Positions 23,795-32,990 of a DNA stretch of 64,000 bases are shown in pieces (positions within the stretch are counted from its first letter, which is position 1; every line of letters starts with the position of its first letter). Location of the stretch: positions 31,933 to 95,932 of the forward strand of contig PLWQ01000031.1 in assembly GCA_003165595.1 (NCBI GenBank), written 5' to 3'. Under the pieces are notes generated by a model. That model ran no database searches and was not told the DNA's origin. It saw nothing but the letters and a program-made list of their open reading frames with translations. A program made the position numbers and the translations under genes. This DNA comes from Fibrobacterota bacterium (GTDB lineage Bacteria; Fibrobacterota; Chitinivibrionia; Chitinivibrionales; FEN-1185).

Positions 23795-26626
23795 ATGCAT
23801 CTTCACAAGATTATCTCGCCGGTCATTTCATGCTTGATCGTTGCGGCGTCGCTTGGTTTTGCGGAGACCTACACTCCGGAACCGAGCAACAGAGTAAAAA
23901 TCAATCTGGGGGAAACGCCCTGGAAGTTCACCAAGACCGATCCGGTGGGCGGCGCTCAGGCCATAACCTACAGCGACGCCGCATGGAAGGATGTCGGCAT
24001 TCCCCACACCTGGAACGACACCGACACCTTTATCAACCAGCGAAGCGGCGGCGGCGACGGGTCGATGAAGGGGGGCACCTGCTGGTACCGAAAGCACTTC
24101 ACCCTCGACGGTAAATATGCAGCGGAAAAAATCTTCGTTGAATTTGAAGGCGTTCATATGGGAGCGGCGGTTTACATCAACGGTACGTTCCTGCCCGGGA
24201 ACAGTCCCGAGAATCCGACCGCAACGCACGTGATCGGCTTTATCGGGTTTGTGGTGGACATCACGCAGTATGTGCAGTTCGGCGGCGCAGATAACGTTCT
24301 TGCGGTGAGGGACGGCATGAGCGGCGGGTTCTACACGGCCCCGGGATTTTCCTCAGTTTTCAGGTTCGGGCAGAATGACGGCGGCATCTTCCGGCCCGTG
24401 TGGATGCACATCACCGACAAAGTTCATATTCCCGCCAACGTGTATTCGGTTCTCAATCAGTGGGGGACCTACGTTGCGACGCTTGCCGCGTCCGACGCCG
24501 GCGCAACGATCCGGATGCTCACGAATGTTCAGAACGAGGGCACCGCAAGCCAGAGCGTTTCCCTCACCACGAAAGTGGTGGATGCTTCCAGCAACGTGGT
24601 GTTGACTTTACAGAGTACCCAGACCGTGGGCGCGGGCCAGAGTTACGTGTTCGACCAGAAGGGCGACATAACGAATCCCACGTTGTGGTATCCGAACAAC
24701 AGCATCTACGGGAAGCCGTACATGTACAAGGTATACTCAATAGTCAAGGTCGGCGCGACCACGGTCGACGTTTTCCAGACGCCGCTCGGCATACGGACCA
24801 TCACCTGGGACAGCGATTATCCATATATCAACGGCAAGAAACAGTATTTGTGGGGGGCATCGGCGCGGTACGATTATCCCGCGCTGGGAACCGCGCTGCC
24901 GCCCGAAGTTGAGTGGCGCGATGCGCAGTTGCTCGCGAACATGGGCGGCAACCTGTGGCGGCCCGGCCATTCCGCTTGCAGCCCCGGATTCGTGAGCGCC
25001 TGCGACAATACCGGCGTCATGCTAATCCAGCCCAGCGGCGACGGAGAGGGTTCTTTCGATGCCGCCAATCTGGGAAATCCGCCCATAAAGGCTGCCGTCA
25101 AGCAGGAAGTGTGGCGCGACGGCATCGTGAGGGACAGAAACAATCCTTCGATATTGGCATGGGAAGCCTGCAACGCGACCATTGATCCAACGTTCGTGGA
25201 CGGACTGCGCGCCATGAAGAACGTGTGGGACTCGCTGACTCCGCGAAAGATATCCGTGAGAGGCGGCCCGGAATTCGCGCCCGGCGACCTGGTGGGCTGC
25301 ACCTTGACAGGCTGCGAGGTCGGCCGCAAGTCTGCTAATCCTTTGATGCCGGCCTGGGGCTCGGAAGCCTGGGGCAGGCAATCGGCGCGGTTCGAGTATG
25401 ATTTCGAAATCGCTTTCATTGCCGAATTTCTCCAGAACTGGAGAAAGAGCCAGCAGGGAAATTGTTTCGGACTGTGCCAGTGGTATCTGGCTGAGACTCC
25501 CGGCGAAGTGGGTAATTTTCTCGAGATGCAGGCTGGAGTGGAGGCCAATGACCCTCGGTCCTTCGGTTCATCCATGACGGATTTCAACCGCATTCCCAAG
25601 ATGCTGTATTACGCGTACAAGGCCGCATGGAGGCCGTATTCGCTTGAGCCGGTAGTTGCGATAGCGCATCACTGGAACCGTTCGGGTGCTGTTGCGGTCA
25701 ATGTATTCAGCAACTGTCCCGGCGTGCGCCTTCTCATTAATGGCACGAGTCAAGGAACCAAGATTCCGAATCCCTGGACCGGCGCCGGAACCAACAACGA
25801 CCTTACGGAGACCACCACCCAGTTGCCGTTTGAGTGCACGTGGAACGTGACCTGGGCCGCAGGAACGCTCCGGGCCGAAGGCCTTGATGCAAACGGCAAC
25901 ATGGTGTGTTTCGACGAGAAGAAAACAGCCGGCGCTGCCGACCACATTGTGCTCACCGTTGATCCGCACGTCGTGAAGCCCAGCGGCGAGGTTTTCGATT
26001 TCCGGGCTAATGGAACCGATGCCGCCCTGATTCTTGCTACCGTTGTAGATGCCAACGGCGTGCGGTGCCCCCTTGACAGCCACAATGTCACTTTCAGCGT
26101 TTCCGGGCCGGGAAACTACCGCGGCGGTTCCGACCAGTTCGTGACACCCACCCAGCCTCTCGGTTACCACGCGCCGCTCGACCCCGAGCTGCGGGCCGAA
26201 GGCGGCATGTGTAAAGTGGCGGTGAGAACCACGTTCACCCCCGGCGTGGTGACCGTTTCGGCTACCGCACCCGGGCTCGCGGGCGCGGCTTCAACTTCGT
26301 TTGCCGTGCTCGCTCTGGATGCTCCTGTGTCAATAGGCGGACCCGCGCTGCACGGAGCGGCCTCGTCCATGGTAACCGCACGATTTGCCGAGTTCGGCAG
26401 GACAATCAGGTACTTCCTCAGCGGGCCGGCGTCCGTGACCATCGAGATCCTCACAGCAAACGGAAGGATCGTTCGCCGCGTGGCCAACGATATGCTGGCC
26501 CAGGGATGGCACACCCTTCCGCTTGAGACAACCCCGGCCCTTGCAGCCGGCAACGGCGTGTACGTGGTTCGTCTCGCCGTCGCGGGAGGATCGCAGTTCG
26601 TCAAGCGGTTCGTCTGCATGCGGTAA
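23795..26626 (+). CDS. Exported glycoside hydrolase family 2-like protein with C-terminal sorting domain
   Basis: 943 residues; GGGAGGGA precedes the ATG. A signal peptide (ISCLIVAASLGFAET) is followed by the GH2 sugar-binding domain (WYRKHFTLDG, FEGVHMGAAVYINGTFL), an immunoglobulin-like domain, and a TIM-barrel part (GIRTITWDSDYPYINGKKQ, NMGGNLWRPGH). The barrel keeps a probable nucleophile, E524, in AWGSEAWGR. At the acid/base site, where GH2 enzymes have Asn-Glu, it reads NPSILAWEACNAT (N461-A462), with a Glu at 457. Beta-sandwich domains follow. The last 65 residues (VTIEILTANGRIVRRV ... GVYVVRLAVAGG) look like a type IX secretion sorting domain. Substrate probably a beta-galactoside or related sugar chain. 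Confidence 0.85.
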   Translation: MHLHKIISPVISCLIVAASLGFAETYTPEPSNRVKINLGETPWKFTKTDPVGGAQAITYSDAAWKDVGIPHTWNDTDTFINQRSGGGDGSMKGGTCWYRKHFTLDGKYAAEKIFVEFEGVHMGAAVYINGTFLPGNSPENPTATHVIGFIGFVVDITQYVQFGGADNVLAVRDGMSGGFYTAPGFSSVFRFGQNDGGIFRPVWMHITDKVHIPANVYSVLNQWGTYVATLAASDAGATIRMLTNVQNEGTASQSVSLTTKVVDASSNVVLTLQSTQTVGAGQSYVFDQKGDITNPTLWYPNNSIYGKPYMYKVYSIVKVGATTVDVFQTPLGIRTITWDSDYPYINGKKQYLWGASARYDYPALGTALPPEVEWRDAQLLANMGGNLWRPGHSACSPGFVSACDNTGVMLIQPSGDGEGSFDAANLGNPPIKAAVKQEVWRDGIVRDRNNPSILAWEACNATIDPTFVDGLRAMKNVWDSLTPRKISVRGGPEFAPGDLVGCTLTGCEVGRKSANPLMPAWGSEAWGRQSARFEYDFEIAFIAEFLQNWRKSQQGNCFGLCQWYLAETPGEVGNFLEMQAGVEANDPRSFGSSMTDFNRIPKMLYYAYKAAWRPYSLEPVVAIAHHWNRSGAVAVNVFSNCPGVRLLINGTSQGTKIPNPWTGAGTNNDLTETTTQLPFECTWNVTWAAGTLRAEGLDANGNMVCFDEKKTAGAADHIVLTVDPHVVKPSGEVFDFRANGTDAALILATVVDANGVRCPLDSHNVTFSVSGPGNYRGGSDQFVTPTQPLGYHAPLDPELRAEGGMCKVAVRTTFTPGVVTVSATAPGLAGAASTSFAVLALDAPVSIGGPALHGAASSMVTARFAEFGRTIRYFLSGPASVTIEILTANGRIVRRVANDMLAQGWHTLPLETTPALAAGNGVYVVRLAVAGGSQFVKRFVCMR

Positions 26627-26657
26627 CCTGCATTCATACGCCGCGTTCGCAAAACGA

Positions 26658-26687
26658 GAGGCATCCGTCAAGGATGCCTCTTCTGTT
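26658..26687 (+). terminator. Rho-independent terminator after the GH2-like gene
   Basis: A perfect 9-bp stem, GAGGCATCC / GGATGCCTC, with a 5-base loop is followed by TTCTGTT. It starts 31 bases after the stop codon. Confidence 0.75.
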
Positions 26688-26889
26688 ATCAGGGCTTCGG
26701 AGTCTCGAATCCGGCCGGAGTTCCCCATTTTGCCGGCAATACCACCGCCCTTGGGGGCGTAATTTCAATAAGAGAAGCGGCCGGATAATGAGATTAATTG
26801 GGGCGAGGTTTTGAGGAGAGGAATTTGTTTGTGACTCACGGTGAATCTGCTGTGGCCTGTAGTGGTTGTGCAGGCGCAGTGGGTCGGAA

Positions 26890-26930
26890 AGCCCGGGCGC
26901 AGTTAAAGATATGCGCCGGGCTTTTCGCTT
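26890..26930. terminator. Terminator-like hairpin
   Basis: The arms AAAGCCCGGGCGCA and TGCGCCGGGCTTT pair almost completely around a 10-base loop and are followed by T-rich sequence (TTCGCTTTTTGG). It lies 260 bases after the GH2-like gene, so it may be a second terminator or the end of an unrecognised small transcript. Confidence 0.5.
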
Positions 26931-26969
26931 TTTGGAAGACCTGAATCCCAAAGTTTGCGCATTTCCGAA

Positions 26970-27077
26970 GGTTCACTGTCGCGGCTACTCCTGTTGTGTT
27001 GTATGCAGTTGTAGTCGTGGTGCTTCAAGGTTAGCAACCGACCAAAAACTTCCGCAGCTTGCTGCGGGGTTCTTCAC
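26970..27077 (+). repeat. Dispersed repeat family R2, copy F
   Basis: It shares GCGGCTACTCC, TGTATGCAGT, AGTCGTGGTGCT and GCTGCGGGGTTCTTCA with the copies at 16151-16220 and 54943-55012. About 35 bases are inserted before the last block. The surrounding 26627-27295 spacer (669 bases) has no supported gene. Confidence 0.6.
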
Positions 27078-27295
27078 TAGTGAAGAGAGTGGAGATAGGC
27101 TCTTGCCCGAACCCGGGATCTCAAGGGTTTTCCCGGTTGTGCCCTGAATGCACGGCGGGAGAGCGCGGGGCCACGTTCTCCGGAAACCGGGTCATAACGT
27201 ATTTTGTCGGGGTGTGGTTGGTGCGTACGCCAGGTTCATCTGCGCGGGATGGGGATCTGCAAAAAGCTGAACACCGTGGAACAAGCGAGGGAATC

Positions 27296-28006
27296 ATGCC
27301 GTCCTCCGTTGTCGCAAGCATCCGTAAAGCGCTTGTCGAAAACAGCACCGAAAAAACAAGAAAGTCCGCCGCGACCTTCTTTAAAGAGGGGGTAAAGGCT
27401 CATGGCGCTCCGTCGGCCGCCTATCAGCGAATCGGCCGTGAGCATTTTGCCCTTGTCAAGAAACTGGGCAAGGCCGAAATCTTCTCGCTATGCGAAGAAC
27501 TCCTCAAATCGGGCTTTATCGAGGAAGCAATCGTCGCGTACGAATGGGCCGACAAACTGCGCGCCTCCTTTGAGGAAGCCGACCTTGCGGTATTCGAACG
27601 CTGGCTCACGACCTACGTGAGCAACTGGGCCGAATGCGATACGCTGTGCAACCACGCGGTAGGATCGTTTATTGAGGCATATCCCGAGTATGTAGGGCGA
27701 CTCAGGAAATGGGCAAAATCCGCCAATCGTTGGGTACGCCGAGCTTCGGCCGTGTCGCTCATTCTTCCGGCACGCCACGGCGAATTTCTCGTCGATGTTT
27801 TTGAAATTGCCGATATCCTGCTCCTGGACAATGACGACCTGGTTCAAAAGGGCTACGGATGGATGCTCAAAGAGGCGAGCAAGGTCCACACGAAGGAAGT
27901 CTTTGGGTATGTCATGAAGCACAAAGAGGTGATGCCGAGAACCGCGTTGCGCTATGCGATTGAGAAGATGCCGCAGGAGATGAGGGGAAAGGCAATGGAG
28001 AAATAA
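27296..28006 (+). CDS. AlkD-like DNA alkylation repair protein
   Basis: 236 residues from the ATG at 27296, preceded by GAGGG; the longer frame back to 27059 covers the repeat-rich spacer. It is all-helical with HEAT-like alkylation-repair repeats: AKAEIFSLCEELL-type helices, then FERWLTTYVSNWAECDTLCNHAVG, RWVRRASAVSLIL and DLVQKGYGWMLKEASK. The Trp, Arg and Asp pattern in NRWVRRASA and VQKGYGW matches the AlkD family, which removes N3- and N7-alkylated purines. It sits 51 bases before a DUF2461 gene and the two are probably co-transcribed. They lie within the polysaccharide block but have no obvious link to it. Confidence 0.88.
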   Translation: MPSSVVASIRKALVENSTEKTRKSAATFFKEGVKAHGAPSAAYQRIGREHFALVKKLGKAEIFSLCEELLKSGFIEEAIVAYEWADKLRASFEEADLAVFERWLTTYVSNWAECDTLCNHAVGSFIEAYPEYVGRLRKWAKSANRWVRRASAVSLILPARHGEFLVDVFEIADILLLDNDDLVQKGYGWMLKEASKVHTKEVFGYVMKHKEVMPRTALRYAIEKMPQEMRGKAMEK

Positions 28007-28057
28007 TCGGACGAAACAGCTATTGTCTGATGTGACAATGAAAAGGAAAACGGCCCC

Positions 28058-28759
28058 ATGCCAAATACAATCAAGACCGAGACGCTGGGCTTTCTCAGAA
28101 GCCTCAGATCGCACAACAACCGCGAATGGTTTATCCGGAATAAACAGAAGTATCTGGCCGCAAAGGAAAACTTCATCCTGTTTGTGCAAACGGTCCTGGA
28201 CGAGGTGTCGAAATTCGACGAATCCGTTGCCGGGACCGAGGCGAGCACCACCATATACCGCCTATACCGTGACATGCGGTTTTCCCGGGACCCAACGCCC
28301 TACAAAACGAATTTCGGGGCCTCTCTCACCGGCAAAGGGAAAGAGGCGCCGCTGGCGGGTTACTACCTGCATCTGGAGCCCGGATCAAGTTTCCTGGCCG
28401 GAGGCGTTTACATGAGCGAGCCGCGGCAGTTGGCCGCGATCCGGGAGCGTATCAGCGGACGGGCCGAGGAATTCCTCTCAATCGTCAACACGAGGGCGTT
28501 TAAGAAGAACTTCGTGATCGACGGAGAAAAACTTTCCCGGGTGCCGCAGGGGTTCAGCAAGAGCAACCCGATGGCCGAGTACCTCAAATTCAAACAACTC
28601 GTTGTCCTCCGCTCGCTTGACGACAAAGAGGTTGTTTCAAAGGATTTTGCCGCAACGTGCGCACGAGTCTTCCGGCTGATGGCGCCGTACAACGGATTCA
28701 TGAACAGGGCCGTACTCGGGCTTGCGCCGGTGGTCCGCGGTATTTTTCTTGAAGGATGA
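28058..28759 (+). CDS. DUF2461 (TIGR02453) family protein
   Basis: 233 residues. The family pattern is easy to see: TLGFLRSLRSHNNREWFIRNK at the start (split as TLGFLRSLRS and HNNREWFIRNK), YRLYRDMRFSRDPTPYKTNFG, GYYLHLEPGSSFLAGGVY, LSRVPQGFSKSNPMAEYLKFKQ. The function is unknown; such proteins are widespread as single cytoplasmic genes. It follows the AlkD-like gene closely and ends 28 bases before the convergent chitinase gene. Confidence 0.93.
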   Translation: MPNTIKTETLGFLRSLRSHNNREWFIRNKQKYLAAKENFILFVQTVLDEVSKFDESVAGTEASTTIYRLYRDMRFSRDPTPYKTNFGASLTGKGKEAPLAGYYLHLEPGSSFLAGGVYMSEPRQLAAIRERISGRAEEFLSIVNTRAFKKNFVIDGEKLSRVPQGFSKSNPMAEYLKFKQLVVLRSLDDKEVVSKDFAATCARVFRLMAPYNGFMNRAVLGLAPVVRGIFLEG

Positions 28760-28787
28760 TTTGCAGGTGGCCCGCCCGCACAAAAGC

Positions 28788-30320
28788 TTACTCTCCTCGC
28801 ACCACTACCTTGATTGCCGGCTGAGCGTCGGCCCTGCAGAAATATAGCCCGGCCGGCAGTCTTACCTGCCGAATTGGCGCGTCGCCGTCGAGCACGAACG
28901 AATTCATCAGCCGCCCCGAGATATCGTACAACCGCATGCGCGTACGGCTTGACGCATGCGACGAAACCACGAGCATACCGCCCGAGGCTCGAACGTCCGG
29001 CGTACGGCGCAAAAATGTCTCGTGCGCTACGCATGGAACGTCGCTGGCCGAGGACAGCTTATTGAAGATCAAACTCGTCAGCGTCGAGCCCTTTGAGGGA
29101 TAATCGCCTGTGAATTCCCAGAAGAATACGCCGCCGAGCTGGTTGCTTGCGGTATAGTCGCATTTGTCGGAAATAGATTGTTCGTTGTCGTAGGTATAGA
29201 ACAGCTTTGCCGATGGGTTGTAGAGATAGGGCGCCTTCGCGACGCTGTCATATCGGTACGTGTATTCGCTGTTCGTTTCCCATCCTCTGAGCGTGTAATA
29301 CGGCTCAACTCCGTAGTTCCAGGTTGTCTCGTAGAAATCGCGGGGAAGGCCTGGCTGAAACAGGCCGCTTGTCCCGCCATCGTCCACCTTTTTCCAACTT
29401 CGTCCGTAGTAAGCGGCGCCGATGTCTATCTTTGCGGACGGGACGCCTTTCGACTGGTAGAACCGAACAATCACATCGCCGTTATATTTGTCCTTGATGT
29501 CAACCGGTGAGGTGGGGAACGGGTCACGAGGATTCTGGTACAAGGCGGCAAGATGTCCCGTTGTTGAGTCCCATCCGCCGTGAAAATCGTACGACATCAC
29601 GTTCATCCAGTCGATGTACCGGTTGTATTTGTCCGGTTCCTGAAATGTTACCGGGCCGTCGGTCTTGTCGTAGCCTCCGGGTGCGGCGATCGAAATGTAG
29701 TAGGTTGTTCCGTCGGCCTTGCCCGCTGAATCCAGCGTGGTCCTCAGGGTTTGGAGCATCAGTGTGTAATTCGATTTGTCGGCCGCCACCCCGTTGCATC
29801 CCTCATCGCCGGTGAGGTTGGGATCGGGTGATCGCACAAAGCAAGGATATTCCCAGTCGATGTCCACGCCGTCGAAGCCGTACTGTTTGATGTACTTTGC
29901 GCAGCTTCTCGCGAAAGCGCACCTCCCGCCATCCGTGGCCGCCATGGCGCTGAAATTGCCGCTTCGCGTCCATCCGCCAACGGAAATCATCGTCTTGACG
30001 CCATATTGTTTTTTGAGAGTGTTGATCTGGCCGATCTGGCCGTTCTGCAGTGTCCCGCACTGGATGTCGGCCCAGTCGTCGGTGCCCTGTAGTGCCCAGG
30101 TGCTGGTCACAATTTCGGCAAAGGCGTAGTTGATATGCGTGATTTTTGTCCATGGAATGTCCTGCGGGCTGTACTGGTTGTGCGCGGCGTACATTCCCCA
30201 GTTGATGTAATAGCCGATGATTCGTTTGGACAGAGCCGCCTCTCTGGCCTGCACGGGGGCGTGCAACGATGCCGACAGGCACAGGGCGGCGCATACCGCA
30301 ATCGTTGTCATCCGTTTCAT
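28788..30320 (-). CDS. Exported GH18 chitinase with C-terminal sorting domain
   Basis: 510 residues from the ATG at 30320 (an AAGGCAG site lies upstream); the frame upstream of it belongs to the second chitinase. It has a signal peptide ending near APVQA and a GH18 barrel: IIGYYINWGMY, KTMISVGGW, the catalytic motif FDGVDIDWEYP with E157 as acid, WMNVMSYDFHGGWD and YYGRSW. The final GGVFFWEFTGD closes the barrel. The last 60 residues (RMRLYDISGRLMNSFV ... LPAGLYFCRADA) form a type IX-like sorting domain. It probably cleaves chitin outside the cell. It lies 26 bases after the second chitinase gene, same strand. Confidence 0.93.
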   Translation of the reverse strand: MKRMTTIAVCAALCLSASLHAPVQAREAALSKRIIGYYINWGMYAAHNQYSPQDIPWTKITHINYAFAEIVTSTWALQGTDDWADIQCGTLQNGQIGQINTLKKQYGVKTMISVGGWTRSGNFSAMAATDGGRCAFARSCAKYIKQYGFDGVDIDWEYPCFVRSPDPNLTGDEGCNGVAADKSNYTLMLQTLRTTLDSAGKADGTTYYISIAAPGGYDKTDGPVTFQEPDKYNRYIDWMNVMSYDFHGGWDSTTGHLAALYQNPRDPFPTSPVDIKDKYNGDVIVRFYQSKGVPSAKIDIGAAYYGRSWKKVDDGGTSGLFQPGLPRDFYETTWNYGVEPYYTLRGWETNSEYTYRYDSVAKAPYLYNPSAKLFYTYDNEQSISDKCDYTASNQLGGVFFWEFTGDYPSKGSTLTSLIFNKLSSASDVPCVAHETFLRRTPDVRASGGMLVVSSHASSRTRMRLYDISGRLMNSFVLDGDAPIRQVRLPAGLYFCRADAQPAIKVVVRGE

Positions 30321-30346
30321 ACTTCTGCCTTGTGTGCTGATGTTGT

Positions 30347-31684
30347 TCACCGCGCAACGGTAAATTTGAGTAGCCGGGTTTCGCGGGGCGATACGACGCG
30401 GGCCAGGTAAACCCCATTTGCAAAATCGAAAATGGCGATGGCGTCGGACGCTGGCATGCTTCCGGCAAACACGACGTTCCCCCGGATGTCCAGGATGCTC
30501 ACCTGTAACGCGTCGCGTCCCGCATGAAGCCATTGTCTGCCGGCAACAACCGATTGCGGGCCGTCTTTCGCCTCTGGCGGAACCGGCGCGCGGGCTGCGG
30601 TCTGCGAAGCAATGCCGAAATAGCTTGAAAACGCTTTCCCGAACGCGTACGAATTCGTATTATCCCAGTTGATCGACCAGGTCATGATGCCGCGCAGGCC
30701 GGGATAGCCGCCGCTCTTTCGTATTGTGTACTTGCCGCCAAACGAGATGCCTTTAGTCAGATAATCGAGCGCCCTGGTGACGTCGGAAATCTGCGTGTAG
30801 CCGCCGCCGGCCGCGCCTTGCGTTGCGGGAAGTCCGAATGCCACCTGGGTCTCGGGAAAACCCGGGAAAATGTTGGTGGTAGAGCCGGCCAACCCGAACC
30901 CGCCGATGAGCATGTCTGTCATGGCGACGACAAAGTCGGCCGTGCCCTGATTGTAGGTGTTGCCGTCGGGCGCGAGGTTGCCGCCGCAATTATAATATTG
31001 AACATGCACATACGTGAGGATGTCGCGAAGACCGTACAGCACCGGCAAATAGGCGCCCCATATGCCGGCGAACGCCGAGATGCCGCCCTGGACATACGCG
31101 ATTTCCGGGGCCGCGGTGACCCAGAAATCCGCGCCGCCGTTATTGGTTCGGAGGGTCTTCACCGCGTCAATAAGATTGACGAGCCTGGCTGATACCGGAT
31201 TCTTGAAATCGGTGTCCCCGGCGCCCAGCTGCACATCGCCGTTTTCGAGATCCAAATCAATGCCGTTGAATCCGTATTTTTTGATGAGCGCATCCATGGT
31301 GGTGAGAAAGGTCTGCTTGTCGGCGTCGGCCGCGAGGATCACGGTTCCGTTCTGGCCACCCAGGGACAAGAGCACTTTGGTACCTCGCGCCTGCAATGTC
31401 TTGACATCTGCAATGAATTGCGCGTCGGATTCGATGCTCGGATCGGGCGAAAACGACATGGTCATGTCCGACGGCGAGGCTGAGGATGCGAATGCCACGC
31501 ACACGACGTTGTAGTACGTCGGCACATCGGCGAGCTTGATTGCGGGAACACCTGCAAGGCCCCAATTGTGCCAATAACCCACGACAACGTGTGAGGCGGC
31601 GCTTGAGGAGTTTGACGGATACATGAGAAGAAGAAACGCTGCAAAGGCAAGTGAATATACGATTGAGTTGCGCTGGCGATTCAT
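30347..31684 (-). CDS. Exported GH18 chitinase, ChiD-like, with C-terminal sorting domain
   Basis: 445 residues with a signal peptide (YSLAFAAFLLLMYPSNSSS). Its GH18 barrel has VVVGYWHNWG, KVLLSLGGQNG and the catalytic segment FNGIDLDLENG with E147 as the acid; the first Asp of DxxDxDxE is Asn-140, a variant seen in ChiD-like enzymes. VHVQYYNCGG and GIMTWSINWD follow. The C-terminus (LQVSILDIRGNVVFAG ... FANGVYLARVV) is a sorting domain like those of its neighbours. It is first of a three- or four-gene minus-strand group downstream of the lipoprotein gene (22-base gap), followed by the other chitinase. Confidence 0.92.
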   Translation of the reverse strand: MNRQRNSIVYSLAFAAFLLLMYPSNSSSAASHVVVGYWHNWGLAGVPAIKLADVPTYYNVVCVAFASSASPSDMTMSFSPDPSIESDAQFIADVKTLQARGTKVLLSLGGQNGTVILAADADKQTFLTTMDALIKKYGFNGIDLDLENGDVQLGAGDTDFKNPVSARLVNLIDAVKTLRTNNGGADFWVTAAPEIAYVQGGISAFAGIWGAYLPVLYGLRDILTYVHVQYYNCGGNLAPDGNTYNQGTADFVVAMTDMLIGGFGLAGSTTNIFPGFPETQVAFGLPATQGAAGGGYTQISDVTRALDYLTKGISFGGKYTIRKSGGYPGLRGIMTWSINWDNTNSYAFGKAFSSYFGIASQTAARAPVPPEAKDGPQSVVAGRQWLHAGRDALQVSILDIRGNVVFAGSMPASDAIAIFDFANGVYLARVVSPRETRLLKFTVAR

Positions 31685-31706
31685 AAAAAAGTCCTTTGGG
31701 TGGAGA

Positions 31707-32990
31707 TCATCGCACCAAATCGTTTAGGCGGATACCATGGATGCGCATATCATCCAGCCAGCAGTCCGTCCCTCCAGCGCACACAAAATGAATAGCGTTT
31801 ATCGCAACGCACATTTGGGACCATTGCGTGGGCGGCGCGGTGTAGCGAGGCAGCCCGAGATGGGCGAGCGTGTCCTGCAGGCCGGAGGCCGGACTCGGAA
31901 ACCAGTCTGTGATCACCGAAAGGTCGGCCGGCGTGAATTTTACCTGCGTCCAGGCCGCAGTCAGTGCGGTTTGCGCCACGGCCCGGATCATGACGCCCGG
32001 GACCTGCTGGATGAGCTCCACCATCACGCTGCCGCTGCCTTTTGCAAAGAAACTCAGCGTGTCGAGGCCGGAAAAGTCGTACAGGCCGGTTCCGACCGGG
32101 AAGCCGACGTAGACATAGGGATACGGATGGGGGTCGAGCGGTCCCTGGGTGCCGAGCGCATACTGCACGTGCAGACAGTTGTTTCGCGGCGCGGCGTCGG
32201 CAACGATGGCAGGCGCAAAATTCTGCAATGCGCCGTTGACAGGGGATATGAGCCTCGACGTGCCGAGGTTGAACGAATCGCTGTATGCTTCCCACCATCC
32301 GCCGCCGACAAGCGCGCCCAGGGCGGTCTGGTTGTCGCGGTCCTCAAAGTCATCGATGAGCACGGACCTATCGTCGGTGGAAAGGGAATCAATCCTGGCG
32401 GTGTCGCCCGCGCCGCAGAATGCCGTCCGCGTGAACGAAACGACCGGCGCACCCGCCGCGATCTGCTTCACAATCAACGAAAAGTCTCCCTGTGGAACAT
32501 TCGGGAAGGCAAACGATCCATTGGCTGAAACCGGCGCGGCGCAATTGGTCCGGGCAAGGAACACGGCTGCCGGTGTTCCGGATGAGCCGTCAACCGTGCC
32601 GTGTATCGCCGCGTACGGGGCAAGCACAACGGTGCCCCAGGTGCCCGAAGCAAGCGTCACGAACCGGTCCGATTCTTCCGCGACGCCCTGGCCGGCGGCA
32701 TCGGCCTGCAGCACGAAATCCCGGCCGGAAGGAATCGCAAGAGTAAAGCGACCCGAATCGTCGGCAGCCGTACTGTCGATGACGGTGGGGTAGTTGCCGA
32801 GCGCGTTTTTGAGCCATGTTGAATTGTCGATGAGCCGCACAACGGCATGCGAGGCAGGCGGTCCGTTGGAATACACTACCGAGCCGTTTGTTGTTTCGGA
32901 ACCGTTGCCGCCCGCGATTCGCGCCGGGCTGCACTGGGCACATAACAATGCCAAAGCGAGAATCAGGAGAGTGCCGGCCACTATCTTCAC
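31707..32990 (-). CDS. Surface lipoprotein of the TIGR02147 module 1, with jelly-roll binding domain
   Basis: 427 residues from a GTG at 32990 that overlaps the regulator stop in GTGA; AAAGGA lies upstream. The signal ends in a lipobox (LLCAQC). After the Cys comes SPARIAGGNGSETTNG, a signature shared with the lipoprotein at 55032. Residues about 30-190 hold carboxypeptidase-regulatory-like beta domains (DSSGRFTLAIPSG-type DDSGRFTLAI; NGSFAFPNVPQGDFSLIV). The C-terminal part begins IDDFEDRDNQTALG and resembles CBM11/CIA30-type jelly-roll carbohydrate binders. With two chitinase genes 22 bases downstream, a chitin- or glycan-sensing role is plausible. Confidence 0.85.
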   Translation of the reverse strand: MKIVAGTLLILALALLCAQCSPARIAGGNGSETTNGSVVYSNGPPASHAVVRLIDNSTWLKNALGNYPTVIDSTAADDSGRFTLAIPSGRDFVLQADAAGQGVAEESDRFVTLASGTWGTVVLAPYAAIHGTVDGSSGTPAAVFLARTNCAAPVSANGSFAFPNVPQGDFSLIVKQIAAGAPVVSFTRTAFCGAGDTARIDSLSTDDRSVLIDDFEDRDNQTALGALVGGGWWEAYSDSFNLGTSRLISPVNGALQNFAPAIVADAAPRNNCLHVQYALGTQGPLDPHPYPYVYVGFPVGTGLYDFSGLDTLSFFAKGSGSVMVELIQQVPGVMIRAVAQTALTAAWTQVKFTPADLSVITDWFPSPASGLQDTLAHLGLPRYTAPPTQWSQMCVAINAIHFVCAGGTDCWLDDMRIHGIRLNDLVR

